From Chara braunii (taxonomy: Eukaryota; Streptophyta; Charophyceae; Charales; Characeae), in contig BFEA01000192.1 in the NCBI GenBank assembly GCA_003427395.1, positions 148,703-175,564 of the forward strand: a stretch of 26,862 bases of DNA, in the 5' to 3' direction. The notes under the pieces are model-generated. The model was not told where the DNA came from, did no database searches, and saw only the letters and a program-made list of their open reading frames with translations. The position numbers and the translations under genes were made by a program. The stretch's first letter is position 1. Every line of letters starts with the position of its first letter. This document shows, in pieces, positions 1 to 9,420 of the stretch.

Positions 1-148
1 TGTTATGGAAAAAAAAAAAAAAAACAAGATTTTTCTGAGCATTACATCCGAATTCCTTACCAAATTTGAAATAAAAATAAAATACAAAAAACAAATACTA
101 ATAATAAAAATAAAAAAAAATAAAAAGAGAATTAAATTTAGTGAGTGA
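1..148. other. A/T-rich leader, no gene seen
   Basis: The first 148 bases are dominated by A runs and AAATA/AATAA simple sequence. No open frame, RNA gene or recognisable element end is visible. Confidence 0.7.
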
Positions 149-490
149 GCGAGCATGTTTTCGACACCTCCATCTTTGGCGATTTTTCATGTTTTTTTGG
201 TATAGCTAAATGCCCTGAAAATTTACAGATGTGTACTTCACATAGTACAAAACCCACTAAAAAAGTTTCAGAAACTAATAAAATTGTTTACACCCCGAAC
301 TAAAGTGAAAACAAAAAGTAAAAAGGGAAAAAATATGTGGGCGAGCACGTTTTAACGCTGCCATCTTTGGCGATTTTTAATTCTTATATGGCGTAGCCAA
401 ATGATTTGAAAATATACAGGCATGTACCTCACTTTATATAGAACTCGCAGAAAAACATTCAGAAAAACATAATTATTTTTAGGCCTTGAA
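149..490. repeat. Diverged tandem duplication, period about 192 bp
   Basis: Two units begin with GCGAGCAYGTTTT at 149 and 341, so the period is 192 bp. Each unit continues with CCATCTTTGGCGATTTTT, a GTAGCYAAATG-like stretch and ACAGRYRTGTACYTCAC. The later halves are A-rich and only loosely alignable. There is no coding frame. It may be two monomers of an old satellite or a duplicated LTR segment; only two units are visible here. Confidence 0.7.
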
Positions 491-548
491 ATAGGTTTTG
501 GCGGGGGCCGAACGCCGTCGGGTTTCGACCCCGTACGGGACCCCGAAC

Positions 549-594
549 GCCCGTACGTACGGAGGTCTGCCCGGGGACCTCCGTACGTATGGGC
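549..594. repeat. GC-rich near-perfect inverted repeat
   Basis: Arms 554-567 and 576-589 are perfect reverse complements (TACGTACGGAGGTC), 14 bp each with an 8-nt loop. Pairing continues outward to 549/594, with one G-T pair at 553/590. The preceding bases (about 520-550) contain more CGTACGGG/CCCGTACG symmetry. The element is a GC island inside AT-rich sequence. No coding role is apparent. Confidence 0.8.
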
Positions 595-1090
595 TGGTGA
601 CCCTGACTAATAGTAAATTTCGAAGAAATTTAATTAATTAACACGTATTCATTTGTTTTCTCCCTTTTTATTATTTTTAATCATTTTTTTCAATTTTGAT
701 TTTGTAGTTAGAATTAATAAAAATTAAGGGATCACTCCCTTGTCTATTGCTTAGTGCGAAAGGGGGCGCGCCGAGGCGTACTACCATATCTGTGTACCAT
801 GGCCGACCACTTTGGGAATAGCCTCGGAACGAACGAAAATGATAGGCGCTAGGCGCGACAGGTACGATCGTTCCTCTTGTTGATTTCAAAGGTTAGTTTT
901 GACAGTCGATGGGGGAAATTTTAGGGGTCTTTTTCCGACCCTTAATTTTTTCCGTTGGGTCAGATGAAAGTCCCGGTCAATTCCTCCGTAGGCACTCACC
1001 CCAAGGCCCAATCCCATGTATTTCGGGTGGCCGACTGGTCTTCGGCCGCCCGACAACGGATGTATCTCCCCAAGTGCCCGTTTTTGACCC
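595..1090. other. Non-coding stretch, no gene supported
   Basis: AT-rich to about 725, then mixed sequence with several short overlapping frames on both strands, none with recognisable protein character. On the minus strand this lies downstream of the candidate LTR start at 2217, so it may be LTR or flank. No matching second LTR was found in the window. Confidence 0.5.
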
Positions 1091-1230
1091 TTAAGACTTT
1101 TTTTTTCCTTTCTTTTCTTTTCTTTTTCCTCCTTTTCTGGACAGTAGGGACCTGTCAGTGCCTACTGACGACCAACTCACTCACTCACTCTCACTCCTTT
1201 TGTCTTATTCTCCCACCTTTTTTTTTCTAG
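1090..1230. repeat. Polypyrimidine tract, (CTCA)n and a small inverted repeat
   Basis: T/C-only runs at about 1095-1140 and 1195-1230 flank a short CTCA repeat at 1176-1197. CAGTAGG at 1142-1148 pairs with CCTACTG at 1161-1167 (7 bp, 12-nt loop). On the minus strand these are purine tracts. Low-complexity DNA; the short frames crossing it are not genes. Confidence 0.7.
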
Positions 1231-1727
1231 CATGCCAAGTGTCAAGTGGTCGTTAAGACCTTTTCTATGACATTCCTCTTAATTTTGGCTCTCCCTCTGC
1301 CCATGGTGCAGTCCACTACTTATCGAACTGCAATTGTGGCTCCCTCATGCCCATGGGAGTCTCCCTTTACCTCTATTTCTCCCATATAGTGGCCCCTCAT
1401 ACTCCAATTTTCTACCGGAGGCCTATTTTTCACATGAAGTTTTTTTTTACTCTATTTTCTTAAGGGAGGCTGATCCCAGATTTTTCGGATTGCTCCCATA
1501 CCTCCTCCTTCATGTTTTTTTTTTTTTTCTTTTTCTTTTGGTCTCCCTGTTTGCTCCCAATTGTGCTTGCAGTAGTAGTGCCAATATTATTGGCCGTCAA
1601 AATCTCGATCTTGACGGTGCATCTTGCTTTAATTATTTTTTTCTCATGCCACTCCGCAGTCCCCTTTGAGACCTTATCATGTCCCCGCCACTTGTCCCAT
1701 GCTAGTCCTTGGTACCTGTCCTGCCCG
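1231..1727. other. Pyrimidine-rich non-coding sequence
   Basis: Continues the T/C bias, including a long T run at about 1515-1535. The opposing small frames on the two strands (about 1334-1741) are low-complexity products such as poly-Phe and poly-Lys, not protein-like. No element end is visible. Confidence 0.6.
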
Positions 1728-1800
1728 GTGGTCCCCGACACTTTGTCCCGTCGGTGGTCCCCAACACTTTGTCCCGTCGGTGGGCCCCGATACTTTCCCT
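1728..1800. repeat. Tandem repeat, 26 bp, about 3 units
   Basis: Units at 1728-1753, 1754-1779 and a partial third at 1780-1800 share GTGGTCCCCRACACTTTGTC. The first two differ at one visible base. A weaker related stretch sits at 1681-1700. The array lies inside the candidate LTR that begins at 2217 on the minus strand. Confidence 0.8.
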
Positions 1801-2217
1801 AGTGTTCTCCGGTCGTCAAGGCCCCTTCCCGTATGGACTTGGCACCCCGTTGTAGCCCTTACTTTCTAGCGTCTCGCGGCCACCAGGGTCGTCCACCTTT
1901 TGGCTTCACTATTCTCTTGCCATCTGTTGCGCCATGCTTGCTCAGTTCATGGCCCCTCGGGTCCTTGCCATGCCGAATTCGAATGACCCTCCTGGCGCCA
2001 TGCGCCCTTGTCCTGTCACTTACTTGCTTGTCATTGTCGGGTCCTTCACCCTGCGGTACTTAGCCCAGACCATCATTCCTTCCTGCTGCCCCGTCCTGAT
2101 CCTTTGTTTTTTCTCTCTCTTGTTTAATTTCTCCGGATTTCTTTATCGTGCAGAACTTAGCTATATACTGGCTCTCAAGTGTCGGGACATTATTCGTGAT
2201 CCAAAGGTCCCAACACA

Positions 2218-2254
2218 TTCCCCCCCCTCATTCGCGATGTCCTCATCGCACAAC
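2218..2254 (-). other. Candidate polypurine tract and 3' LTR start (copy 1)
   Basis: On the minus strand a D-E-D-I-like coding end is followed by GAGGGGGGGGAA (2218-2229) and then TGTGTTGGGACC beginning at 2217. A purine tract directly followed by TG is the usual layout of a polypurine primer and the first bases of a 3' LTR in Ty3/gypsy elements. The LTR would run toward lower coordinates; its far end was not identified. The shared upstream module TTGTGCGATGRGGACATC also occurs at 3424-3442. Confidence 0.5.
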
Positions 2255-2453
2255 AATCTTCTGTCAGTAGGAGGGTCTGGAGGGATAGACGGAGGAGAGG
2301 GGGTGAAATGTAATAGGTAGTTAGTGTGTCAGGGTCCTTTTTATCTTTTCTTGTTTCTTTCTCGAGGTTTCTTCTAGTCTCCGCTTCTTGGGGCGGCGAG
2401 GGGTGCGTGGGAGGTCGAGTTTCTGTTTTAGGTGCTTCTTCAAGCTTCTTCCG

Positions 2454-2628
2454 TCTCATTTATCACCCTTAGTATATCAGGTTTTTCGTCTTATTAATCA
2501 CCCGTAGTACATCGGGGCTTTCATCTCATTCATCACCCGTAGTACTTCAAGTTTTTCATCTCATTTATCCCCTGTAGTACATCAAGCCTTCCGTTTCATT
2601 CATCACTCGTAGTACATCAAGTTTTTTG
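2454..2628. repeat. Tandem repeat, 35 bp, 5 units
   Basis: Five consecutive units of exactly 35 bp start at 2454, 2489, 2524, 2559 and 2594. The consensus contains TCTCATTYATCACCCGTAGT followed by ACATCAAGTTTTTC. Units differ by point changes only, with no length change, which suggests a young array. Non-coding minisatellite between the two polypurine-tract-like modules. Confidence 0.9.
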
Positions 2629-2819
2629 CCTCTCGCCTCCTGCAGCCCATGCTTCTCCCCGGAGCCTTGCCATCCCTAATGCCCTCGAATGTTCTGCCTT
2701 CCATCCCGTGCTGACCATGTCCTCTTTCCGACATCTGCCACCCTCAGTGCTTCTTTTAATCGGCTCTCCGACTCGTGTAATCCATGTTTCTTCCCATCAT
2801 TTTCTCAATCTCATGCTCA

Positions 2820-3326
2820 ATCAATTTTACACGCATTTCTTTCTGAATATTTTGTCAAGCCTTTCTCAAGCCCTAACTCTATCAATTTCACATGCATCTT
2901 TTTATTGTCAGGCCTTCGTCAAGCCCAAATTTAATCAATGTTACATGCTTCTTTCTTCTTGACGTCTTGCTAGACCTTTCTCAAACCCAAACTCAATCAA
3001 TTTCACATACATTTTTCTTCTGGACGTTTTGCCAGACCTTTCTCAAACCCAAACTTAATCAATTTCACATGCATCGTTCTTCTAGACGTCTTGCCAGACC
3101 TTTCTTAAGCCCAAACTCAATCAACTTTACATGCATCTTTCTTCTAGACGTCTTGCCGGGTCTTTCTGGAACCCAAGCTCAATCAATTTTACATGCATTT
3201 CTCTTCTGGACATCTTGCCAGGTCTTTCTCAAGTCCAAACTCACTCAATTTTACATGCATTTTTCTTCTGGACGTCTTGCTAGACCTTTCTCAAGCCCAA
3301 GCTCAATCAATTTTACATGCAAATTC
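2820..3326. repeat. Tandem repeat, 62 bp, about 8 units
   Basis: The ATCAATTTYACATGCAT landmark recurs at 2820, 2881, 2934, 2996, 3058, 3120, 3182, 3244 and 3306. The spacing is 61, 53 and then a constant 62 bp. Each unit also has CTTCTRGACGTCTTGCYRGA and TTTCTCAAGCCCAAACTC. Because 62 is not a multiple of 3, a plus-strand frame cycles through all three phases every three units. This explains the 168-codon open frame at 2892-3398, which is best read as an artefact of a stop-poor repeat. Confidence 0.92.
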
Positions 3327-3403
3327 TCTCAAAGTCATAGTAACCTTATGCCTTTGGCTGTTATTCTTTTTATTGCACGCTTTTTCATCGGTAGATGACT
3401 CAC

Positions 3404-3442
3404 TTTCCCCCCACTCAAAATGTGATGTCCCCATCGCACAAC
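3404..3442 (-). other. Candidate polypurine tract module (copy 2)
   Basis: The minus strand reads GTGCGATGGGGACATCAC, a short spacer, then GAGTGGGGGGAAA (3404-3416) and TGAGTCATC from 3402. It matches the module at 2218-2254 over roughly 40 bases but not beyond. It is closer to the main retroelement's coding end and could be that element's own 3' LTR start. In that case the copy at 2218 belongs to a second, related element or to a duplication. Confidence 0.4.
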
Positions 3443-4417
3443 TGGTTCTCACTCGGAGGTACGGAACCTTGGCCCACCAACTGAGTCAAGAACGCCAGCC
3501 GAGCTGCTCGTAGAAGGAAGGGTGATCGGTCCCTCCTCAGCAGGCGACACCTCATGCTTTTACTTAGTCCGACCTTTTGCTATTACGAGACGGATGTCAT
3601 TGCTGAGGTATCGCCTCACTTCTGGTAGTTGGGTCCAGTCCAAACCTCCCAGGACCCCATCTTGTCGTAAAGGCATCCCTCGCCAATCGTTCCTCCCGAG
3701 TGGTATTTTTTGGGATCGGGCTTCTTCCTTTCAAGAGAGTTCGGACTCTCTATTAGTCTGCGAGTCCAGTTACGAAGACCTTGCGGTTAGTCCGGCAGTA
3801 ATGATCCGGCAGGGCGTTGTCAATGCCCTGTGGTGGGTGCGGACACTACCGGGTACATCGCCCGACCCCTCCCTTTGGACAGTGTTGCTCAAGTTAATGT
3901 GAGCGACCTTGGTCCATCCCAAGCGGCCACGCCGCCACTCTAAGGTATGGTGTGTGGTTGGGGCGAGCAAATGAGACTAGCAAAAGAATGATATTTCACC
4001 CATTGGTTCCTCACCCTTTGACGTTTAGGTTCCCAACATGAGATGCAGTTTGAAGTCCCAGACTATAACTCGTTGTCGGAGTTAGTTCCGGACGGCAAGC
4101 ACCAATCAAAGAGAGAGATGCCTTGGTCCTTTATCCCTTATCCTCCTTTATGAGGAACAGTTCACGCTAAGATTTTTCCTTGAAGGGTAAAGGTCCTGGG
4201 GTCGCGGTGAAGGCACCGGTATCCCCCTCCTGCTGAGACCTCAGACTAGATGAAAAGGAAAGTTTTTTCAATGTCATTTTCATGTCCTTTCCAATCCGCC
4301 TAGGGCCCCCTGATATGCAATATAATTTTCAGTTTTCAAGCTCCGCAATGCAAACTCCAGATCCTTCAAGCTCAACCTTTCTCAAGCATTCATGCAAGGG
4401 GACCCTAGTAATTGTTT
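3443..4417. other. Non-coding stretch between element end and 38-bp array
   Basis: Several short frames exist on both strands (for example plus 3522-3902) but none has recognisable domains or a counterpart on the element's coding strand. No RNA gene or repeat was seen. It may be the 3' untranslated part of the main element, or inserted DNA. Confidence 0.5.
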
Positions 4418-4608
4418 CCGAAGGACCCTTATCAGGGGTCATTTTGCCATTTTTTGTCGAACAACCTTATCACGGTCATTCTTTTCCATTTCAATCGAAC
4501 GACCTTATTAGGGTCGTTCTTATCCATTCCAATCAAACGGTCTTATTAGGGTCGTTCTTATTCATTCCAGTCAAACAGCCTTGTTAGGGTCGTTCTTCTC
4601 CATTTCAA
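4418..4608. repeat. Tandem repeat, 38 bp, with a dyad in each unit
   Basis: Units start at 4457, 4495, 4533 and 4571 (exactly 38 bp each), preceded by a diverged 39-bp unit at 4418. Each carries a right arm GGTC(G/A)TT and a left arm facing it across about 7 nt. In the 4495 unit, AACGACC (4498-4504) pairs perfectly with GGTCGTT (4512-4518). In the 4533 unit the pairing is kept with two G-T pairs, and in the 4571 unit 6 of 7 pairs hold. The 4418 unit uses GACCC/GGGTC instead. The 4457 unit pairs poorly. Confidence 0.85.
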
Positions 4609-4992
4609 TGTTAGCGCCCGAGGGGGTGGGTCTCGAGGACACGGATCCCATCTTTATCTTAGGGGTTAGAAGGTGGCAATCGCTTACAGTTTTCTGCGCA
4701 CGATATCTCTCACCCCTTTTCAATGCAATTTATTGTTCCTCATGCACACATCCGACTTAGCGTCTAATGCTCGAGTTGAGGCTTGCAACCTCAAGCAGCA
4801 CTAGCTCACCCGGTCGTTCAACCACAGCGAAGGATAGTTGACATCCTTTCTATTTTCAATTTTTCTGACCTCTCAGGCTTCCTGCTACTTTTGGCTCATT
4901 CATAACACATTTGGATTAGGTTCCTAGGGAAGAGGGGTTCTCTCGCCTCTTTACCCATAGGTCCCCTACCCTCTCTTGTATTCGACCAACAC
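4609..4992. other. No gene supported
   Basis: Mixed sequence without a long frame, repeat or RNA gene that could be recognised. It lies just downstream (minus-strand sense) of the decayed retroelement tail. Confidence 0.5.
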
Positions 4993-6360
4993 TCAATGCC
5001 TTGCTTTGCTCGTCAATCCAAATTCATAGTCTTTTTTCAAAGGTGCAATCTTTGTCTCGTTCAGGCTCGTAATACAACCATTCCAAGCAGTCTCATCCCC
5101 ATACCCCTTCTCCTCATTTCGTACATAATTTTTCGAAGGTAGCTCATCCAGGAAGTAGCTCAAATACTGTTTTCTAACTGATCGAGGCGTAGTTCTGACT
5201 CGTCCTTGTACCACTCATTCCTAGCAAGCGCATTCCTATTATCCAAACTTTGTAACTTCAATATTGCAAAAAACACAACTTTTGTTCAATGCTCATAGCG
5301 TCTAGTCTCTCTCGTTGTCGTTTGTCCTATACATGGTTCCCCTTTCATGATCCCTTCCTTTCGTTGACCCCTTGACTCCTAAGCCGGAGGCCAGGATTTT
5401 CCTCTTTCTTCTCGCCATTTCTTGCAACTCCTTCTCATTGTAAAAGTCCAAATAGGTAGCTGTCACTCCGACCTCCATCAGTTCTCTGACCTTGATGATC
5501 TAATTGTGTTTGATCACGCTAATCCATTGTTCAAACCAATGACTGGGTGTAGGTCCAAACTCATATTCTCATCTGAAGGATCCTTTTTGTGACCTGTTTG
5601 CGGAGAGTCGCCCTTCTTCTCTAGGCCTTGAGATTTCATCCGTTTCATCACCACTGCTAATCTCAACGACCTCCCGCACCTCCTCCTCCTCCTCTTCCCC
5701 TCGCACGGGGCTGAACTCACCCGTAACGTTTTCAGGATTCAAGTTATAGGGGATATTCATCCTCCTTTCACATTCCTCCCCAAAGTCCGTGTATCCCCTT
5801 TCACAACTGTCATGACCGCTTCGTTCGTTACGTAGACTCTCTCTTTCTTCTTCCCCTTTTTCGCCACCATTATTCATACCTTGCCATTCTTCGTCCTCCT
5901 TGTACCATTTCTCATGCTGTTTGTACCCCTCGGTCTCCTTCTCGGCAGAGGTCTGAGTCCTTTCTTCTCCCAATCCATCTCTTCCTCGCTCTCGTTCTTT
6001 GATGAGATAGGCGAAGGCCCGCTACACACACATTTTCTCGCTCCTCTGCCCAGTACTTGTTTGGACAGGTACCCTACATACAGGAAACTGTGGTACAATG
6101 CCTCAGGCAACCTTTCTCGATACCATCAAGCCCTTACTCACACAGAAAACCTATGGTGCAAAGGTTCCAAGGCACCCCACATTGTCAATCAGCTCAAACA
6201 GTTACCCTCTCTACGAAAAAAAAAAAATCCCACAGTTGTAGTCATTTTCAAAATAAAGGACAAAACATAGTACAGATAAGACGGTCGTCATTCCTCAATC
6301 TGTCGGTTTCCCCGTTTCTTTATCATCGGCCTCATGTAGTCATTGTTCCACTGGGTCGCA
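4993..6360 (-). pseudogene. Decayed C-terminal extension of retrotransposon Pol
   Basis: Downstream of the integrase on the minus strand, protein-like sequence continues in pieces with several stops and frame changes. One 134-codon piece (5569-5973) is strongly acidic and rich in Glu, Arg and Asn, with a Glu run and a VVEISSGDE motif. A later piece (4993-5214) has ordinary mixed composition, and coding-like sequence in another frame is visible at about 5300-5500. An acidic low-complexity tail after integrase occurs in some plant-lineage Ty3/gypsy elements; its role is unknown. The VVEIS core followed by acidic residues resembles a SUMO-interacting motif, which is inference only. The pieces may be one original tail or a separate small ORF. 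Confidence 0.5.
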
Positions 6361-7490
6361 ACTTAGAAACCTGATCAGGCGTTGCCATAGGAAGGGTCCT
6401 CTTAGTCCAATTTCATCTAAATCTTCCAAGTCGAAGGTGTTCAGTCACACGCACTTAGCAATCCGGTAGGGGCCTATGAGCCTCCTCCCCAGTTGCCCAA
6501 ACGATGTGCTTTCTAATAATGAGTTTCTAACTAGTACCATTTCCCCCACCTGAAGTGGCTCTTTCCGGATGTTCTTGACCTGGTCCCATCTTGCTTTATC
6601 CCTTATCCTGCTATCCAGTACCTGATTGACAATATCCTACATGGCTTCCTCATTCCTAAGGACCTGTTGACATCGTGCTCCAATCAACTCTTCCGTGGTC
6701 ATGTACGGATCGTCGTCTAACCTGTTCCAAGTGGGTATCAAGGCTTCCACGACAAAATCGTTCTCTCTTCCGTACCAGAGTTCCACTGGGATACATCCCG
6801 TCGTCCTCTTAGGTATCATGTTCTCCGAAAAGACAACCTGCTTAAGGTATCTAGGTCAACTCCCCAGATCGTCCGCCACAAGCTTCGCAATTGTGTTCTT
6901 TAAGGTCCGATGCCCCCTTTCCACAGGTGCATTAGCCTCAGGGTGATATGGCTCGATGAGCTTGATTGGTATGCAAAGCCTTTTAAGCATTCTCAACACT
7001 TCTTGGTTTACAAATTTCGTTTCATTGCCTCCATTGAACCTCCTGATGAAGGGATGCCTCAGGTAAAAATCCTCTATCCAATCCGCTACCCCTTTTCCCG
7101 TCTTTTTCTTGAGGGTGACCAATTTCACAAACCCACTCAAGTTGTCCCTAGCATCTAGAATATACTTGTATCCATTTGTTGACACATGCATGACCGCAAG
7201 GTCGAGATGGACCGGATGTCCTGGCCCTAGCACCCGTGTTGGTCTAAGTGGCTCGAAAACGTGGACCGAGCTCCGTTCCTAGCATATCAGATAGGTCTGA
7301 CAGTACGTGGTCACCATATTCGCAATGCCTAACCAATAGTAGAGAGGTGTTATTTTTCCAAGGGTCTCTTTGGACGATCGATGTCCCCCTACTAGTCCGT
7401 CATGCATTGTCTGGAAAACGTCCAACTGGCTACACCTTCCACATACGACTCTCCTAGGCATAACTCCTTCCTCCCTCCTAAACAAATGGT
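6361..7490 (-). pseudogene. Ty3/gypsy integrase, defective
   Basis: Integrase would insert the reverse-transcribed DNA into the host genome. The N-terminal zinc-binding part (7279-7485) shows two His (residues 28 and 35 of that frame) and Cys62, but the partner Cys expected at 65 is Tyr. The core (6856-7233) keeps Asp11 (HLDL) and Glu105 (VERGH). At residue 69, where the middle Asp of the D-x-D-35-E triad belongs, there is Gly. The C-terminal domain continues to about 6361 and ends in a GPF-x6-RF-type motif. All parts lie in one frame, interrupted by stops at 7279 (TAG), 6856 (TGA), 6637 (TAG) and 6445 (TGA). Two lost metal-binding residues plus four stops make it inactive. Confidence 0.9.
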
Positions 7491-7954
7491 CGTTTCTTAG
7501 GACATACCTTTGGCGTCCTCCCTTGCTTTAAGGTTGATCTTCACAAGTTGCTTGTTTCCTACCGGCGCAACCCGATTTCTCGAAAGATCCCTTCATACAT
7601 CTGAACATAGATTTTTTTTTCCCTTCCTGATCCTCACCCTACCTCTCTTGCATCTGATTCACCAATAGTTGCAACTTTTTTCGTTTCCAAGACTCTGCTA
7701 AACTCATCAGGACTTTCCGGCCTCCCTCAACAATCATCGCTATTAATTCCATCCTCGGACCCACTATGGCTCCCCACGAATCCTTCTCCTCTTTGCGTCC
7801 TTGTGTGGTGACTTACCGTTCCCTAAGCTCCGCAATTACGGCAGGTGCCCCTTTTTTCAAAGTCTGAACCAACAACTCCCTCGACGCGCATACTTTGCTC
7901 ATCATTTCGTTATCTACCGGAAGGGTTCCTCCTTTGTATTCAAGGAATGCGTCC
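7491..7954 (-). pseudogene. Degraded connection between RNase H and integrase
   Basis: On the coding strand this segment should link RNase H to the integrase zinc domain. It contains only short protein-like pieces separated by stops in all frames, including T/A runs at about 7612-7620. No insertion boundary is visible, so ordinary decay is the simplest reading. Confidence 0.5.
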
Positions 7955-8350
7955 GATGGGTTCCGCATCCTCCACCCCTTCGGGTGTGATGCAAACCCGA
8001 CTTAGCCCATCGGCCTTGTTTCTGAGTCCAACAATTCGTTCGATTTTGTAAGAAGCCTGCCCATCTCCCAACCGTCGGATCTATAGCCTTGTAATTTTTA
8101 AAAACCCCTGCGACATTGGTCGGATCGATTCTTAGGATAAAGCGTCTCCCAAATAGGTAGGTTTGGAAGGTTTTGAGGGAATGTAAAACGACTACGACAT
8201 CCTTTTTGAACTGGGAGTATCGTTATTCTGCAGAGTTCAGGGTTCTATTCTCGAACCTAATCGGCCTTTCTTTTTCGTCCTCGTCTTTTGTATCATAACG
8301 CCCCCTACGGCCAAGGGTCATCCGTCCGTCTCGAGGATAAACGGTCGTCA
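7955..8350 (-). pseudogene. Retrotransposon RNase H domain, broken
   Basis: RNase H removes the RNA strand of the RNA/DNA hybrid during reverse transcription. Directly after the reverse transcriptase the minus strand encodes FILETDG (catalytic Asp region), then, in a shifted frame, the TLNSAE-type region with its Glu. After a further shift comes GLRNKADGLSR (about 7998-8030), the usual C-terminal RNase H signature. Stops occur at 8348 (TGA), 8318 (TGA) and within the middle segment, with at least two frameshifts. The domain order relative to reverse transcriptase and integrase is that of Ty3/gypsy elements. Confidence 0.8.
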
Positions 8351-9420
8351 AACTTCGTCGTTAAAACAGGGCGCTGCCAAGGTGACCTGTTCCGATGTCA
8401 GTATGTCCTTGAGGGTTTGAACGTCTGCCTCTCGCTCCTCAGTCCAATCCATGGTTGCTTCCTCTCTGATCATGGAGCGGATAGGCTCGACAATTTTGAC
8501 AATTTTTTTAATAAATATCCTCCAAAGGTCGACTACTCCTAAAAACGCTCTTACCTCCGTTGTCGTAAGCAGGGGCGTTGGCCATTGAGATATCTTATCG
8601 GTTTTTGGGGGGTCTGACTTCCTCTTGTATGCTCCACAACGGAATCCCAATATGGTCAACTCCGGAACTGTCAGATTACTCTTTGGTCCACTAGCTGTGA
8701 TATTGTATACCAGGACGAGGCGGAGTAAATCCTCGATGTCCAGTAGATGGTCCCACACAAATTTTCAAATTCCCGGTTGAACCTCCGTCTCGTCCTTCTC
8801 CTGGGCGCCTTTGATCGGGTTGTCGTCGATGTAGGGTTCGCATTTACCTGGGAACATGTCCCTTGCTACGACGAGCATCCTTTGTTGTGCTTCGGCCACC
8901 TCGTTTGTAAAGCCCATAGGGGTTACCTGCGTCTACATCTGTCCTACGGGAGTATGCATTGTGGTATACGGTTTGTCCCGGGCGTCCAATGAGAGTTGAT
9001 CGTACCTTGAATACAAGTCTACCAGGGAGTAAATGCTCCAGCCGATGTGGGATTCTACCAACAAGCAGTCCTGCGGTAGCGAACCGGCATCCCAGATGGT
9101 CACTGCATTCAATTTTTGTAGATCTTAAATCCACCTCAGCGTCTTGTTGGGCTTTCGAAAGATGAATCATCTGTTCACATACGGAGACGCGGTAGGCTCT
9201 GCAACGAAGGAGTCTATTTTTGCTCTGAGTAGGTCTGTTACTTCTCCCGCTATCCCGAACTCGTAGGCTGACCCTTCGTCATTTCCGCACTCATGCTCTA
9301 CTGTGTGGATCCTAACAGGAGGGATTAACTTCGCCGCCTTCGCGTCTAACCGCCCCTTTTGATGATCACTAAAGACGAATTTCAGATGAAACTCCTCACA
9401 CGTCCTCTTGATCAGGAGGG
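8351..9420 (-). pseudogene. Ty3/gypsy reverse transcriptase, interrupted by stops
   Basis: Reverse transcriptase copies element RNA into DNA. The whole domain reads in a single minus-strand frame. It has the connection region, the LRWI-x-DLQ-LNAVT block (about 9100-9150), motif A LVDLYSRYDQ with its catalytic Asp at 9017-9019, the TPMGF block (about 8905-8920), and the catalytic YIDD box at 8822-8833. The thumb and connection follow, with LTILGFRCG and AFLGVV. Four stops break it, at 9167 (TGA), 9125 (TAA), 8933 (TAG) and 8765 (TGA), with no frameshift between them. The catalytic aspartates survive, so stops rather than active-site loss disabled it. The longest stop-free piece is 136 codons (8348-8758). 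Confidence 0.92.

Noticed and set aside
1334-1802. Overlapping Phe-rich and Lys-rich frames
   Set aside because: Products of pyrimidine and T tracts with no protein-like sequence.
2892-3398. 168-codon plus-strand ORF as a gene
   Set aside because: It lies entirely in the 62-bp tandem array, and the frame cycles through all three phases; the repeat explains it.
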